A program made the position numbers and the translations under genes. This document shows positions 55,244-62,928 of a stretch of 64,000 nucleotides of DNA, in pieces (the stretch's first letter is position 1; each line of letters begins with the position of its first letter). Source of the stretch: Algoriphagus terrigena DSM 22685 (GTDB lineage: Bacteria; Bacteroidota; Bacteroidia; Cytophagales; Cyclobacteriaceae); contig NZ_KE386904.1 in NCBI RefSeq assembly GCF_000429445.1, positions 310,001-374,000 of the forward strand. Direction: 5' to 3'. Under the pieces are notes generated by a model. That model was not told where the DNA came from, did not search any database, and worked only from the letters and a program-made list of their open reading frames with translations.

Positions 55244-55615
55244 TCAAAAACCTCTGTATTTCAGCTTACTGAGTCCATACAGGTATAGCACCTTAGAGTA
55301 CCGGAGCATGGCCGGAAGCAGGATGATATTCAGCACGACCACCATCGTTAGGTACATCCACAGCTTGGGAACTTCGACCAAGACATTGATCGCCGTGAGA
55401 GAGGTAATCACCAGCGCGACCGAAAACGCATAACTGATGTACATCGCACCGTAGTAGAAATCAGGCTCCGGATGAAAATTAGCGCCACAGACCGTGCAGG
55501 TTTTATTGACATCGGACAGCTTTCGGTAGCTCAGCATACTTACCGAATACAGTTTTCCTTCGCGGCATTGTGGACATTTGGCTGCTGCAATTGCCAGCCC
55601 CAACCTTTTTGACAT
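55244..55615 (-). CDS. DUF983 zinc-ribbon membrane protein
   Basis: About 123 residues from the ATG at 55615 (MSKRLGLAIAAAKCPQCREGKL); an upstream 27-residue extension has no domain character. A zinc ribbon (CPQC near residue 14 and CTVCG near 40) precedes two membrane helices (about 58-78 and 85-105). DUF983 proteins are found in Bacteroidota and alphaproteobacteria, sometimes near cytochrome oxidase genes, but their function is unknown. It diverges from the exported pair starting at 55731. Confidence 0.85.
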   Translation of the reverse strand: MSKRLGLAIAAAKCPQCREGKLYSVSMLSYRKLSDVNKTCTVCGANFHPEPDFYYGAMYISYAFSVALVITSLTAINVLVEVPKLWMYLTMVVVLNIILLPAMLRYSKVLYLYGLSKLKYRGF

Positions 55616-55730
55616 ACGTTTTTGATTCAGTATCAACTCAGGAATCCCCAATGGTCGGCAATTTACCTTTTCGCTATCTGGAATTAAAGTTTTCACCTAA
55701 CCAAATCCAGCCCGACCCGTTAGTTTCTGG

Positions 55731-56132
55731 ATGAAAGATGGAAAGTCAAGGTCGTTGATAAGCCGGTTGCGGGACAGCAGCTGGTCGAAGGCTTTCCTTT
55801 TTCTCCTGCTGGTCAACTTCATAAACCTCTCTGCTAACTTCTATGAGGGAAATATCCTGTCATCTGATCAGGTTCAGATGGCTGACCCACTGGACACCAT
55901 CTCCGAATTGATTTTTGAATGGGCGCTGGACGGAGGTGAGGATCTCATCCCCGACAACGGCACGGAGCAGGATGACAACTCTCTGGAAAAACTGAAGCTG
56001 GCGCTGTTGCAAATCCCTGGCTTTGAGCTTTTCGCTCCCGTGTTTGAAAGGGAAAATTTGGCCTGCGGGGAAAATCCAAGTGCCGTCAATGGCCATCTTT
56101 CTTCTCCAACCCCTCCCCCTGATCGTTGCTGA
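55731..56132 (+). CDS. Hypothetical protein with one hydrophobic segment
   Basis: 133 residues with one hydrophobic segment (about 19-37, AFLFLLLVNFINLSANF), followed by a charged linker. A later segment reads IPGFELFAPVFERENLACGEN. I recognise no family. It is 47 bp upstream of the outer-membrane-like protein at 56180 and the two are probably co-transcribed. The gene is supported mainly by its open frame, position and plausible start; its role is unknown. Confidence 0.55.
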   Translation: MKDGKSRSLISRLRDSSWSKAFLFLLLVNFINLSANFYEGNILSSDQVQMADPLDTISELIFEWALDGGEDLIPDNGTEQDDNSLEKLKLALLQIPGFELFAPVFERENLACGENPSAVNGHLSSPTPPPDRC

Positions 56133-56179
56133 TTTTTTCGTGAATCACATTCAGCAAATTATCAACAAATCAATTAATT

Positions 56180-57064
56180 ATGAAACGAATACTTCTCCTG
56201 ACCCTTTTGGGGCTGGGACAACTTTGCGCGTATGCGCAGGAAAACAATAACGATCCTAAAATCCAGCGACAACTGCTCGACAGTCTCTTTATCGAAGAAG
56301 TGGAAAAGCCGGAAACCTCCCAAAAACCCAAAGTCCTCCACGCAGAGCCACTCTACATCGATCTGATCCGCGACTTGGGTGCCCGGAAAGGCGAAAGGGA
56401 ATGGAACGTAGCCTTTGGGATGCAGGACATGCGTAAATACGACGAGTTTCAAGCGCTGATCGAATATGAGTGGGCTCCAATCGATCGGCTGGGCCTCGAA
56501 GTGGAGCTGCCTGTCAGTCTTTATTCATTCCGCACTGGAAATAAGGAGGGCGCCATTCCGGCAAACAAACTGGAATCACTGAAAGTCGCGGGACAGTACA
56601 CATTCTTGGTCTCCGAAAAAATGAACACCTCCCTCGCGCTGGGTTACATTCATGAGTTTGAATTGGTAGACTTTGAAAAATACGGCAAGGAAAGCGCCTT
56701 TCATGGCAATGTCTTCAACCCATTTTTGGTGGCCGCGAAGCGTTGGGGGAGCAACTTTCACACGCTGATCTATACTGGCCCAAAAATCCACAAGCCTCAT
56801 AATAAAAAGGCTGAAATGGTGTATGACGTCAATTACAACCTGCACTACATGGTGCCGGGAACCAAGAATTTCATCGGACTGGAGATAAATCAGGAACTAT
56901 TCGAAGGCAGCTCGTCGACCACCCTACGTCCTCAAATGCGCGTTGGGCTGGCAGAGAACCTAATGATAGGCATTGTCTCGGCGATCCCGATATCTCAACC
57001 GGATGCGGGTTTGGGCTCTTTTGTGAGGCTCATCTATGAGCCCGGGTTCAAGGCGATGCATTAA
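56180..57064 (+). CDS. Exported protein, predicted outer-membrane-type beta-barrel
   Basis: 294 residues with a signal peptide (MKRILLLTLLGLGQLCAYAQ). A conserved-looking start HAEPLYIDLIRDLGARKGEREW is followed by beta-hairpin patterns (FQALIEYEWAPIDRLGLEVELPVSLYS, MNTSLALGYIHEFELVDF, NFHTLIYTGPKIHK) typical of an outer membrane barrel. I do not recognise an established family. Similar proteins in this phylum are generally hypothetical. It follows the small gene at 55731 and is likely in one operon with it; it ends at a terminator. Confidence 0.75.
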   Translation: MKRILLLTLLGLGQLCAYAQENNNDPKIQRQLLDSLFIEEVEKPETSQKPKVLHAEPLYIDLIRDLGARKGEREWNVAFGMQDMRKYDEFQALIEYEWAPIDRLGLEVELPVSLYSFRTGNKEGAIPANKLESLKVAGQYTFLVSEKMNTSLALGYIHEFELVDFEKYGKESAFHGNVFNPFLVAAKRWGSNFHTLIYTGPKIHKPHNKKAEMVYDVNYNLHYMVPGTKNFIGLEINQELFEGSSSTTLRPQMRVGLAENLMIGIVSAIPISQPDAGLGSFVRLIYEPGFKAMH

Positions 57065-57092
57065 AAAAGATCTTATTCACAACAATCAATAA

Positions 57093-57119
57093 AAAACGGG
57101 GCCTTCTGAGCCCCGTTTT
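57093..57119. terminator. Bidirectional terminator between exported protein and small gene
   Basis: AAAACGGGGC and GCCCCGTTTT form a 10-bp stem with a 7-nt loop. It starts 29 bp past the plus-strand stop and touches the minus-strand stop. Confidence 0.8.
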
Positions 57120-57322
57120 CACCTGTATTCTTCCAGATCGTAGTCCTTCCCTTTGCCCCATTGAAGGAGCTCATGGATCGTATAGTACTCCAGCGTATCC
57201 AAGTCTTTGATCTTGAAATCGTCCCCGGACAACCTGGTGATGACCTCAATAGACCTGATTTCGCCTTGATTGACGAGGCGGTATCTTCTACCAACTCGAA
57301 GGTTGTCCAGCGCTAGCGGCAT
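57119..57322 (-). CDS. Small hypothetical protein coupled to DUF4920 gene
   Basis: 67 residues (MPLALDNLRVGRRYRLVNQG..., ending GKDYDLEEYR). It is a small beta-rich protein with SH3- or Hfq-like spacing of hydrophobic residues, but I recognise no family. Its start overlaps the DUF4920 stop in TAATG, so it is translated from the same message. The overlap and good coding pattern support a real gene. Function unknown. Confidence 0.65.
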   Translation of the reverse strand: MPLALDNLRVGRRYRLVNQGEIRSIEVITRLSGDDFKIKDLDTLEYYTIHELLQWGKGKDYDLEEYR

Positions 57323-57840
57323 TAGGCTTTAGGTTTGATCATTGCGCCAGTAGCCTCAAACGTGATTTTTCTTTCAGGCTCGGTGATAGCTTCAACTTCC
57401 TCTTTTGAGACGCCTTTGTCTTCTGCATAGTGTCTCAATGTCTCCACGTCCGTTTCGGTCAGCGTAGCAACGCCCTCGATCACGATCGGAAAGCCCTGGG
57501 AATTCGTAGGCAAGAAAAATCCGTAATCCTTGAAGGTCACCCGCATGGACTCTCCGTTTGGCAGCTCCATGGCAAACCAGCAACCTTTTTTGGTGCAAAC
57601 CTCCTGGATTTCTCCGGAGATCTTTCCCGCAAATTCGCCCTTCGCCTCCACCGCTGAAATCATCTCCGCAGTGGTGACGATTTCCGTTGCTTCCACAATG
57701 TTTCCGTAGTTGCCCGGCACCACTTCAGCTTCTCCTACCACTTCATAGGTTGTGGTAGTGGCGGTTTCTTCGGTTTTTTGCTGGCAGGAGAAAGCGAAGC
57801 TTCCGGCTGCGAGCGCGACGATTAAAAATGACTTTTTCAT
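57322..57840 (-). CDS. DUF4920 lipoprotein
   Basis: About 172 residues from the ATG at 57840 (MKKSFLIVALAAGSFAFSC), a lipoprotein signal with Cys19; the 13-residue upstream extension spoils it. The mature part has the DUF4920 core: ISGEIQEVCTKKGCWFAMEL, then SMRVTFKDYGFFLP and VIEGVATLTETDVETLRHYAED. The CTKKGCW cysteine pair suggests metal or redox binding; similar domains occur in heme or copper handling, but the function is not established. It is followed by the small coupled gene. Confidence 0.88.
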   Translation of the reverse strand: MKKSFLIVALAAGSFAFSCQQKTEETATTTTYEVVGEAEVVPGNYGNIVEATEIVTTAEMISAVEAKGEFAGKISGEIQEVCTKKGCWFAMELPNGESMRVTFKDYGFFLPTNSQGFPIVIEGVATLTETDVETLRHYAEDKGVSKEEVEAITEPERKITFEATGAMIKPKA

Positions 57841-58159
57841 AATGTTATCAGTTCGATTGACCTTTCTTCTTTCTGGCAAAACCCTTGGTCCCGATGGTTT
57901 TACATAAGTTGATTTTTAGCAGCGGGCTTTCGTCTCTTGTCCGCGTACTAATTTTTCTCCAAAATTAACCCAAAAGCCGGTTTGGGAAAACTCCTTTTGC
58001 ATATCCCCATAAAATCGATTGCAAATGCAGGATTACCCATCGATTGATTGGTGAATTTTCAAACATGAAAAACTTTCTGATTAATTCTATCAACAAACCT
58101 TCGATTTTTTTAACAATCCTGTAATTTTACCTGCACTTAGACCTATTGACCCTGTACTC
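57841..58159. other. Divergent intergenic region of DUF4920 and serA
   Basis: 319 bp of AT-rich DNA between divergent genes. It must hold promoters for both, but no TAnnTTTG with a proper -33 was convincing. I see no small gene or structured RNA. Confidence 0.4.
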
Positions 58160-60052
58160 ATGCCCCAAACCAAAAAGTTCATCATTGATTTTGACAGTAC
58201 CTTTACCCAAGTAGAAGCGCTGGACATTCTCGGCGAAATCAGCCTGGTGAATGATCCCGACAAGGAACGAAAACTCCAGGCGATCAAAGACATCACCGAC
58301 AAAGGCATGGAAGGCTCCATCACCTTCAGAGAAAGTCTCGAACAGCGACTGGATATCCTGAAAGCCAGCAAAGCCCAAATCACGGACCTGATCACTGCGC
58401 TTCACCAAAAAGTCTCGAAATCTTTTGAAAGAAACAAAGAGTGGTTTCATGACAATGCCAAGGACGTTTATATCATCTCCAACGGTTTCAAAGACTTCAT
58501 CATCCCAATCGTATCCGAATATGGGATTCTGAGAGAAAACGTGTTTGCAAACGACTTCGTCTACGATGAATCGGGGCAAATCATCGACTTCAACAGGGAA
58601 AATCCGCTTTCCAAAAACAACGGAAAGGCAGAAACCATCAAAAACGTGAACCTTGAAGGCGATATTTATGTAATTGGTGATGGCTACACCGACTACGAAA
58701 TCAAGGCTTCGGGACTGGCAAATAAGTTCTATGCCTTTGTGGAAAATGTCCACCGACCCAAAGTCGTCAGCCAGGCTGATCACATTGCACCAAGTTTTGA
58801 CGAAATCCTTTATATCAATAAGTTGAACACGAAATTTTCTTACCCAAAAAGCCGGATCAAAGTTCTCCTCTTGGAAAACGTACATCCGATTGCAGTACAG
58901 CTTTTGACCGAAGAAGGCTATCAAGTGGAAGTGGCTTCCGGCGCCATGAGCGAAGAAGAACTTTGCGAAAAGATCAAAAACGTCTCGATCCTGGGCATCC
59001 GCTCCAAAACCAATGTCACCAAGAAAGTCTTGGAAAACGCCAACAGACTGTTGGCCGTCGGCGCGTTCTGCATTGGTACCAACCAGATCGATCTGGAAAC
59101 CTGTCAGGAAAAAGGCATCGCGGTGTTCAACGCACCCTTTTCCAACACCCGCTCCGTCGTGGAGATGGCAATCGCGCAGATTATCTTCCTGATGCGCCGC
59201 TTCTCTGACAAATCCGTCGGGATGCACCAAGGCATCTGGGACAAATCTGCCACGGGTTCTTTTGAGATCCGCGGCAAAAAGCTGGGAATCATCGGCTACG
59301 GCAACATCGGTGCCCAGCTCTCTGTCCTTGCCGAAAACATGGGCATGAACGTGTTCTATTTCGATGTCATCGAAAAACTCGCCCTGGGCAACGCCACCAA
59401 GGTCAATTCCCTGGAGGAACTGCTCGCCACCTGCGATGTGATTACGCTGCATGTCGACGGCCGAAAAGACAACAAATGCCTTCTCGATCGACAGAAGATC
59501 AGCTTGATGAAAAAGGGTGCGATCTTGGTCAACCTCAGCCGTGGCCATGTCGTCGATATCCCTGCATTGAGAGACGCGATCCTTTCCGGCCAGCTGGGCG
59601 GATGCGCGGTAGATGTGTTCCCTGAGGAGCCAAAAAATAACAAGGAGTCGTTTGAGTCAGAGTTGAAAGGTCTGCCAAATACGATCCTGACTCCGCATAT
59701 CGGCGGCAGCACGCTGGAAGCACAGGAGAATATCGCACGGTTTGTCCCTGGCAAGATCATGGAATACATCAACACCGGCAATACCTACAACTCGGTCAAC
59801 TTCCCAAATATCCAGCTTCCGTTCCTGAAGGATGCGCATCGTCTGATCCACATTCACCTCAACGAACCGGGTGTGTTGGCAAAAATCAACCAGATCCTGG
59901 CCAACTACAACATCAACATCGTGGGCCAGTATCTCAAGACGAACGAGAAGATCGGCTACGTGATCACCGATATCGAGAAAGTCTATGAAACCGAGGGAAT
60001 CGAGGCTTTGAAGACCATTCCCGGCACGATCCGATTCAGAACGCTTTATTGA
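58160..60052 (+). CDS. serA: Fusion of phosphoserine-phosphatase-like and phosphoglycerate dehydrogenase
   Basis: 630 residues. N-terminal HAD domain (about 1-210): IDFDST with Asp10 and Asp12, YIISNGF, and VIGDGYTDYE, like SerB. The rest is a D-3-phosphoglycerate dehydrogenase: substrate-binding half (about 235-330), NAD-binding GIIGYGNIGAQ, catalytic region ending TPHIGGST, and a C-terminal ACT domain (LNEPGVLAKINQILANYNINIVGQ). It combines the first and third steps of serine synthesis; SerC is elsewhere. The ACT domain may allow serine feedback. The usual DFDGT is DFDST here. A terminator follows at 60079-60111. Confidence 0.93.
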   Translation: MPQTKKFIIDFDSTFTQVEALDILGEISLVNDPDKERKLQAIKDITDKGMEGSITFRESLEQRLDILKASKAQITDLITALHQKVSKSFERNKEWFHDNAKDVYIISNGFKDFIIPIVSEYGILRENVFANDFVYDESGQIIDFNRENPLSKNNGKAETIKNVNLEGDIYVIGDGYTDYEIKASGLANKFYAFVENVHRPKVVSQADHIAPSFDEILYINKLNTKFSYPKSRIKVLLLENVHPIAVQLLTEEGYQVEVASGAMSEEELCEKIKNVSILGIRSKTNVTKKVLENANRLLAVGAFCIGTNQIDLETCQEKGIAVFNAPFSNTRSVVEMAIAQIIFLMRRFSDKSVGMHQGIWDKSATGSFEIRGKKLGIIGYGNIGAQLSVLAENMGMNVFYFDVIEKLALGNATKVNSLEELLATCDVITLHVDGRKDNKCLLDRQKISLMKKGAILVNLSRGHVVDIPALRDAILSGQLGGCAVDVFPEEPKNNKESFESELKGLPNTILTPHIGGSTLEAQENIARFVPGKIMEYINTGNTYNSVNFPNIQLPFLKDAHRLIHIHLNEPGVLAKINQILANYNINIVGQYLKTNEKIGYVITDIEKVYETEGIEALKTIPGTIRFRTLY

Positions 60053-60078
60053 TCTGAGAGGAGTTTCGCTATTAAAAG

Positions 60079-60111
60079 ATGCTAGTCGACTATTCGGCTG
60101 GCATTTTTTTT
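60079..60111 (+). terminator. Rho-independent terminator of serA
   Basis: ATGCTAGTCGA and TCGGCTGGCAT pair over 11 bp (two G-U) with a 4-nt loop, followed by TTTTTTT. It lies 26 bp past the serA stop. Confidence 0.8.
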
Positions 60112-60364
60112 GGTTTCGCGGATTGCTTTAGCCGCTGTTCGCCGCTGTCCCGCTTCTCCGAAAGCTGGACGCTGTTCGGCCGCTTCTTCCGAACCTGTCA
60201 GTGTCTCGTTTCCCGATTCCAATGAGCTGAATCTTTCTGGTAGCCGGGAGTATAAGCAGAATATTATTTTGAAAAATAGAATTATTCGTTGCTACAGCAA
60301 CGTGATTGCTATTTTTTGGTACCCTATTCCACCTACAGCAAGAGCGTTTCTGTTTTTTGCACCA

Positions 60365-60532
60365 ACGTTCCTACTTTTTATAGGAACGTTCTACCATTTT
60401 GGTACATCGTTCTTACTTTTTGCAAGAACGTTCCTACATTTTATAAGAACGTTCTACCATTTTGGTACAACGTTCCTACTTTTTGTAAGAACGTTCCTAC
60501 CTTTTGGTACAACGCTTCTACTTTTTGGTACA
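60365..60532. repeat. 21-bp tandem repeat, 8 copies plus degenerate flanks
   Basis: Eight contiguous 21-bp units start at 60365, 60386, 60407, 60428, 60449, 60470, 60491 and 60512. Each begins with ACGTTC, TCGTTC or ACGCTTC and contains a C-T-A-C-T5 core, ending AAGA, GTACA or AGGA. Degenerate units flank on both sides (60323-60364 and 60533 onward). The unit length is a multiple of three, so frames stay open across it. There are no spacers, so it is not a CRISPR array. Confidence 0.85.
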
Positions 60533-60585
60533 TCGTTCCTCCTACAGATGGATTGGTCTTGTTTGGACTGGGAAGATTTATTGTT

Positions 60586-60795
60586 CGACCCCGATAGGGT
60601 CGTGGGGGTCGCGGCATGGTATGTTATCCACGGGTTTCACCCGCGGTTATTGAGAAGTTTGACCCCTGCCGGGGTCGGAAAACTGTTTTCGATGGTTTGG
60701 AATAATGACCACGAAGTGGTCGAACCTTTCAATAGCCCTCGGTGAAACCGGGGGAATGAGGATTAACGAGGGTGACACCAACCCCGAAGGCGGTT
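60586..60795. repeat. Cluster of six short hairpin palindromes
   Basis: Palindromes with 3-5-nt loops: CGACCC/GGGTCG (60586-60602), CCACGGGT/ACCCGCGG (60628-60646), GACCCC/GGGGTC (60661-60676), GACCAC/GTGGTC (60707-60721), CCCTCGGT/ACCGGGGG (60736-60754), and a weak AACC..GGTT (60780-60795). Three of the loops are GAA or its complement TTC. The arms are short and separate, unlike a terminator. This looks like a Bacteroidota intergenic palindromic mosaic, which I recognise only by style. Confidence 0.6.
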
Positions 60796-61046
60796 GAACT
60801 TTTGGGAAATCGAATTACAAATCCCGAAAAACAGAAAGTCCAGTCCCTGATTGCCGCACTTCATCGTTCCAATAGTCATAGTTCACAAAATGCCCCAAGG
60901 AAAAAAGTATCGGCTACCCGTCTAATTGATGATTTTGCCTAATTTCAGCTTTCGACAACCCGTATCTCAAGTCTGCAAAATCGATCTGTCATCTGACTCC
61001 CTTCAGTTTCCAGAGCCTCTTTTGCAGCAGAAACTCACTCCCAACC

Positions 61047-62312
61047 ATGGCTAGATCCAGTGAAAATCAGCTTGACAAACCCAGCGTCAGCTCTCAAGAC
61101 CGACGATCATTTATCCGTAAGACTATCTTTTCCACTTTTTCGGCGGTACTGGGCGCAGAGATCATCCATGCAGCTTCGATACCGGAGGGGTACATTCCAG
61201 TCGCCCTGGCTCAGCAGTTTGATCCGATGAAAGGCAAAAATCCGGAGATGATTATCCGCAGCGATCAACCCTGGAACGTGGAAGCCAGACCGCATCACTT
61301 GGACGATGCGATCACACCCTTTGAAAACATCTTCATCCGAAACAACGGGCTGATCCCAGAAGACATCGATGCCACCAGCTGGGCGCTGACCATCGGCGGT
61401 GAATCTGTGAGCAAAGAAAAAACCTACACGCTCGCGGAGCTCAAAACAAAATTCAAACCCTACACCTATCAACTGGTCCTGGAATGTGGCGGAAATGGCC
61501 GGGCCGGATTCTATCCACCCACCGCCGGCAATCAATGGGAAGAGGGTGCAGTTTATTGTTCTGAATGGACTGGAATACGATTGAAAGATCTGCTTCAAGA
61601 CGTGGGAATCAAGTCCGACGCAGTCTACATCGGCTACTATGGCACAGACAAGCACCTCAACGGAGATGGTTCCAAGCCGGTGATCTCCCGGGGCGTACCG
61701 ATCTCCAAAGCCATGCAAGATGAGACGCTTGTCGCCTGGTCATTGAATGGCAAAGACATCCCGCTCGCGCACGGCTATCCGCTTCGGCTGGTTTGCGGAG
61801 GCTGGCCAGCGTCCGTATCCGGCAAATGGCTGAATAAGCTCGTCGTCAGAAACAAAGAACACGACGGTGCCAAGATGACCGGCGATTCCTATCGGATGCC
61901 AAAAAATCCTGTTGCTCCAGGAGAGGAAGGGACGGTAGAAGATATGACCATCATCGAATCCATGCCAGTCAAGTCCCTCATCACCTATCCCAAGACAGGT
62001 GCGATGTTTGCCAAATCCAAGAAACTGAATGTCCGCGGCCATGCGTGGGCAGGGGAATTTGAAGTTTCGGAAGTTCAGGTCTCGATTGACTTTGGTGCTA
62101 CCTGGAAGAAATGCATCTTAAAAAAACCAGCGAATCGCCTCGCCTGGCAACAATGGTCTACGGAACTGGCTTTCCCCGAAGCGGGCTACTACGAAGTCTG
62201 GGCAAAAGCGACCGACAGCCAGGGCATCTCACAACCCATGGTCATTCCGGGTTGGAATCCAAAAGGCTACCTAAACAATGCCTGTCATCGAATTGCCGTC
62301 AAAGTTAGCTAA
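61047..62312 (+). CDS. Tat-exported sulfite-oxidase-family molybdoenzyme
   Basis: 421 residues. Twin-arginine signal DRRSFIRK (Arg19-Arg20) marks Tat export of a folded cofactor protein. The Mo-pterin domain (about 75-280) has the molybdenum ligand Cys147 in LVLECGGNGRAGF, and GYPLRLVCGG later. An Ig-like dimerisation domain (about 300-421) follows. Sulfite oxidases and SoxC/SorA relatives oxidise sulfite to sulfate, passing electrons to cytochrome c; the next gene encodes such a cytochrome. Substrate is likely sulfite, but other members use different substrates. Confidence 0.93.
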   Translation: MARSSENQLDKPSVSSQDRRSFIRKTIFSTFSAVLGAEIIHAASIPEGYIPVALAQQFDPMKGKNPEMIIRSDQPWNVEARPHHLDDAITPFENIFIRNNGLIPEDIDATSWALTIGGESVSKEKTYTLAELKTKFKPYTYQLVLECGGNGRAGFYPPTAGNQWEEGAVYCSEWTGIRLKDLLQDVGIKSDAVYIGYYGTDKHLNGDGSKPVISRGVPISKAMQDETLVAWSLNGKDIPLAHGYPLRLVCGGWPASVSGKWLNKLVVRNKEHDGAKMTGDSYRMPKNPVAPGEEGTVEDMTIIESMPVKSLITYPKTGAMFAKSKKLNVRGHAWAGEFEVSEVQVSIDFGATWKKCILKKPANRLAWQQWSTELAFPEAGYYEVWAKATDSQGISQPMVIPGWNPKGYLNNACHRIAVKVS

Positions 62313-62314
62313 GG

Positions 62315-62791
62315 ATGACAAAGCAAAATTCTGACACAAAACAGCTCTTCAAGGTATTGACCGCAGCGATAGTTGGTCTGCTGGCGATCGTGATTCTACT
62401 GGTCGGCGCAGTACTTTTTGTCGGGTTCTACGATGGCTCAACTTCAGACAATGCTTCGGAGGAAGCCGTCTCCACCACTGCACCACTTGGCACCGATGAA
62501 GTAGTGGATGGCAAAGACGTTGCCACCGGATTTGTCATCGACGAAGGCTTTGAGATTGTGAAAGCCACCTGCACGGGGTGTCATTCGAGTGCGATAGTCT
62601 TACAAAATAAATTCACGCGGGAAGGCTGGAAAGCCAAGATCGTCTGGATGCAGGAGACCCAGGGGCTTTGGGATCTAGGCGACAACGAATCCATCATCCT
62701 GGACTACCTCGCCAAACACCATGCTCCCGAACCGCCAAAAGGAAGAAGGCTCCCACTCAAGGATATCGAGTGGTATGAGTTGGAGAATTAA
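62315..62791 (+). CDS. Cytochrome c partner of the sulfite oxidase-type enzyme
   Basis: 158 residues. An N-terminal membrane anchor (about 12-36, KVLTAAIVGLLAIVILLVGAVLF) is followed by a periplasmic c-type domain with CTGCH (Cys86-His90). The only later candidate axial Met is in WMQETQG. It starts 2 bp after the oxidoreductase stop, so the two are translationally linked as a SorAB-like pair. It probably takes electrons from the molybdoenzyme to the respiratory chain. The small single-heme form is typical for such a subunit. Confidence 0.9.
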   Translation: MTKQNSDTKQLFKVLTAAIVGLLAIVILLVGAVLFVGFYDGSTSDNASEEAVSTTAPLGTDEVVDGKDVATGFVIDEGFEIVKATCTGCHSSAIVLQNKFTREGWKAKIVWMQETQGLWDLGDNESIILDYLAKHHAPEPPKGRRLPLKDIEWYELEN

Positions 62792-62928
62792 TAAGCCAGC
62801 TGAGGCTGTTGGAAGCGTTGGAAGCGTATTGATCTATCCAGCTTCATCTTTCCCAGGATTCAATCAACACAACGACCTAAGCCAATAACGGCGGACCTCC
62901 TCGCAGAAAAACTGCGCCCAGTCACTGA

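Larger units (their letters stand above)
60053..61046. other. Non-coding tract with repeats between serA and sulfite oxidase gene
   Basis: 994 bp. It contains the serA terminator (60079-60111), a 21-bp tandem repeat (60365-60532 with degenerate flanks), a run of short hairpins (60586-60795), then a 250-bp unstructured leader to the next gene. Two open frames run through it on the plus strand, but their translations are heptad-repetitive and lack any protein features. Confidence 0.6.

Noticed and set aside
58127-59548. A 473-codon open frame on the minus strand opposite serA
   Set aside because: It is antisense to a strongly conserved enzyme, shows no domain motifs and has a composition expected from the complement of serA codons.
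60365-60532. CRISPR array
   Set aside because: The units are directly contiguous 21-mers without spacers, and no cas genes are in the window.
60110-60745. A 211-codon plus-strand frame through the repeat tract
   Set aside because: Its translation is a heptad repeat of the 21-bp array followed by translated hairpins; a second overlapping frame behaves in the same way, so the openness is a by-product of the repeat length.
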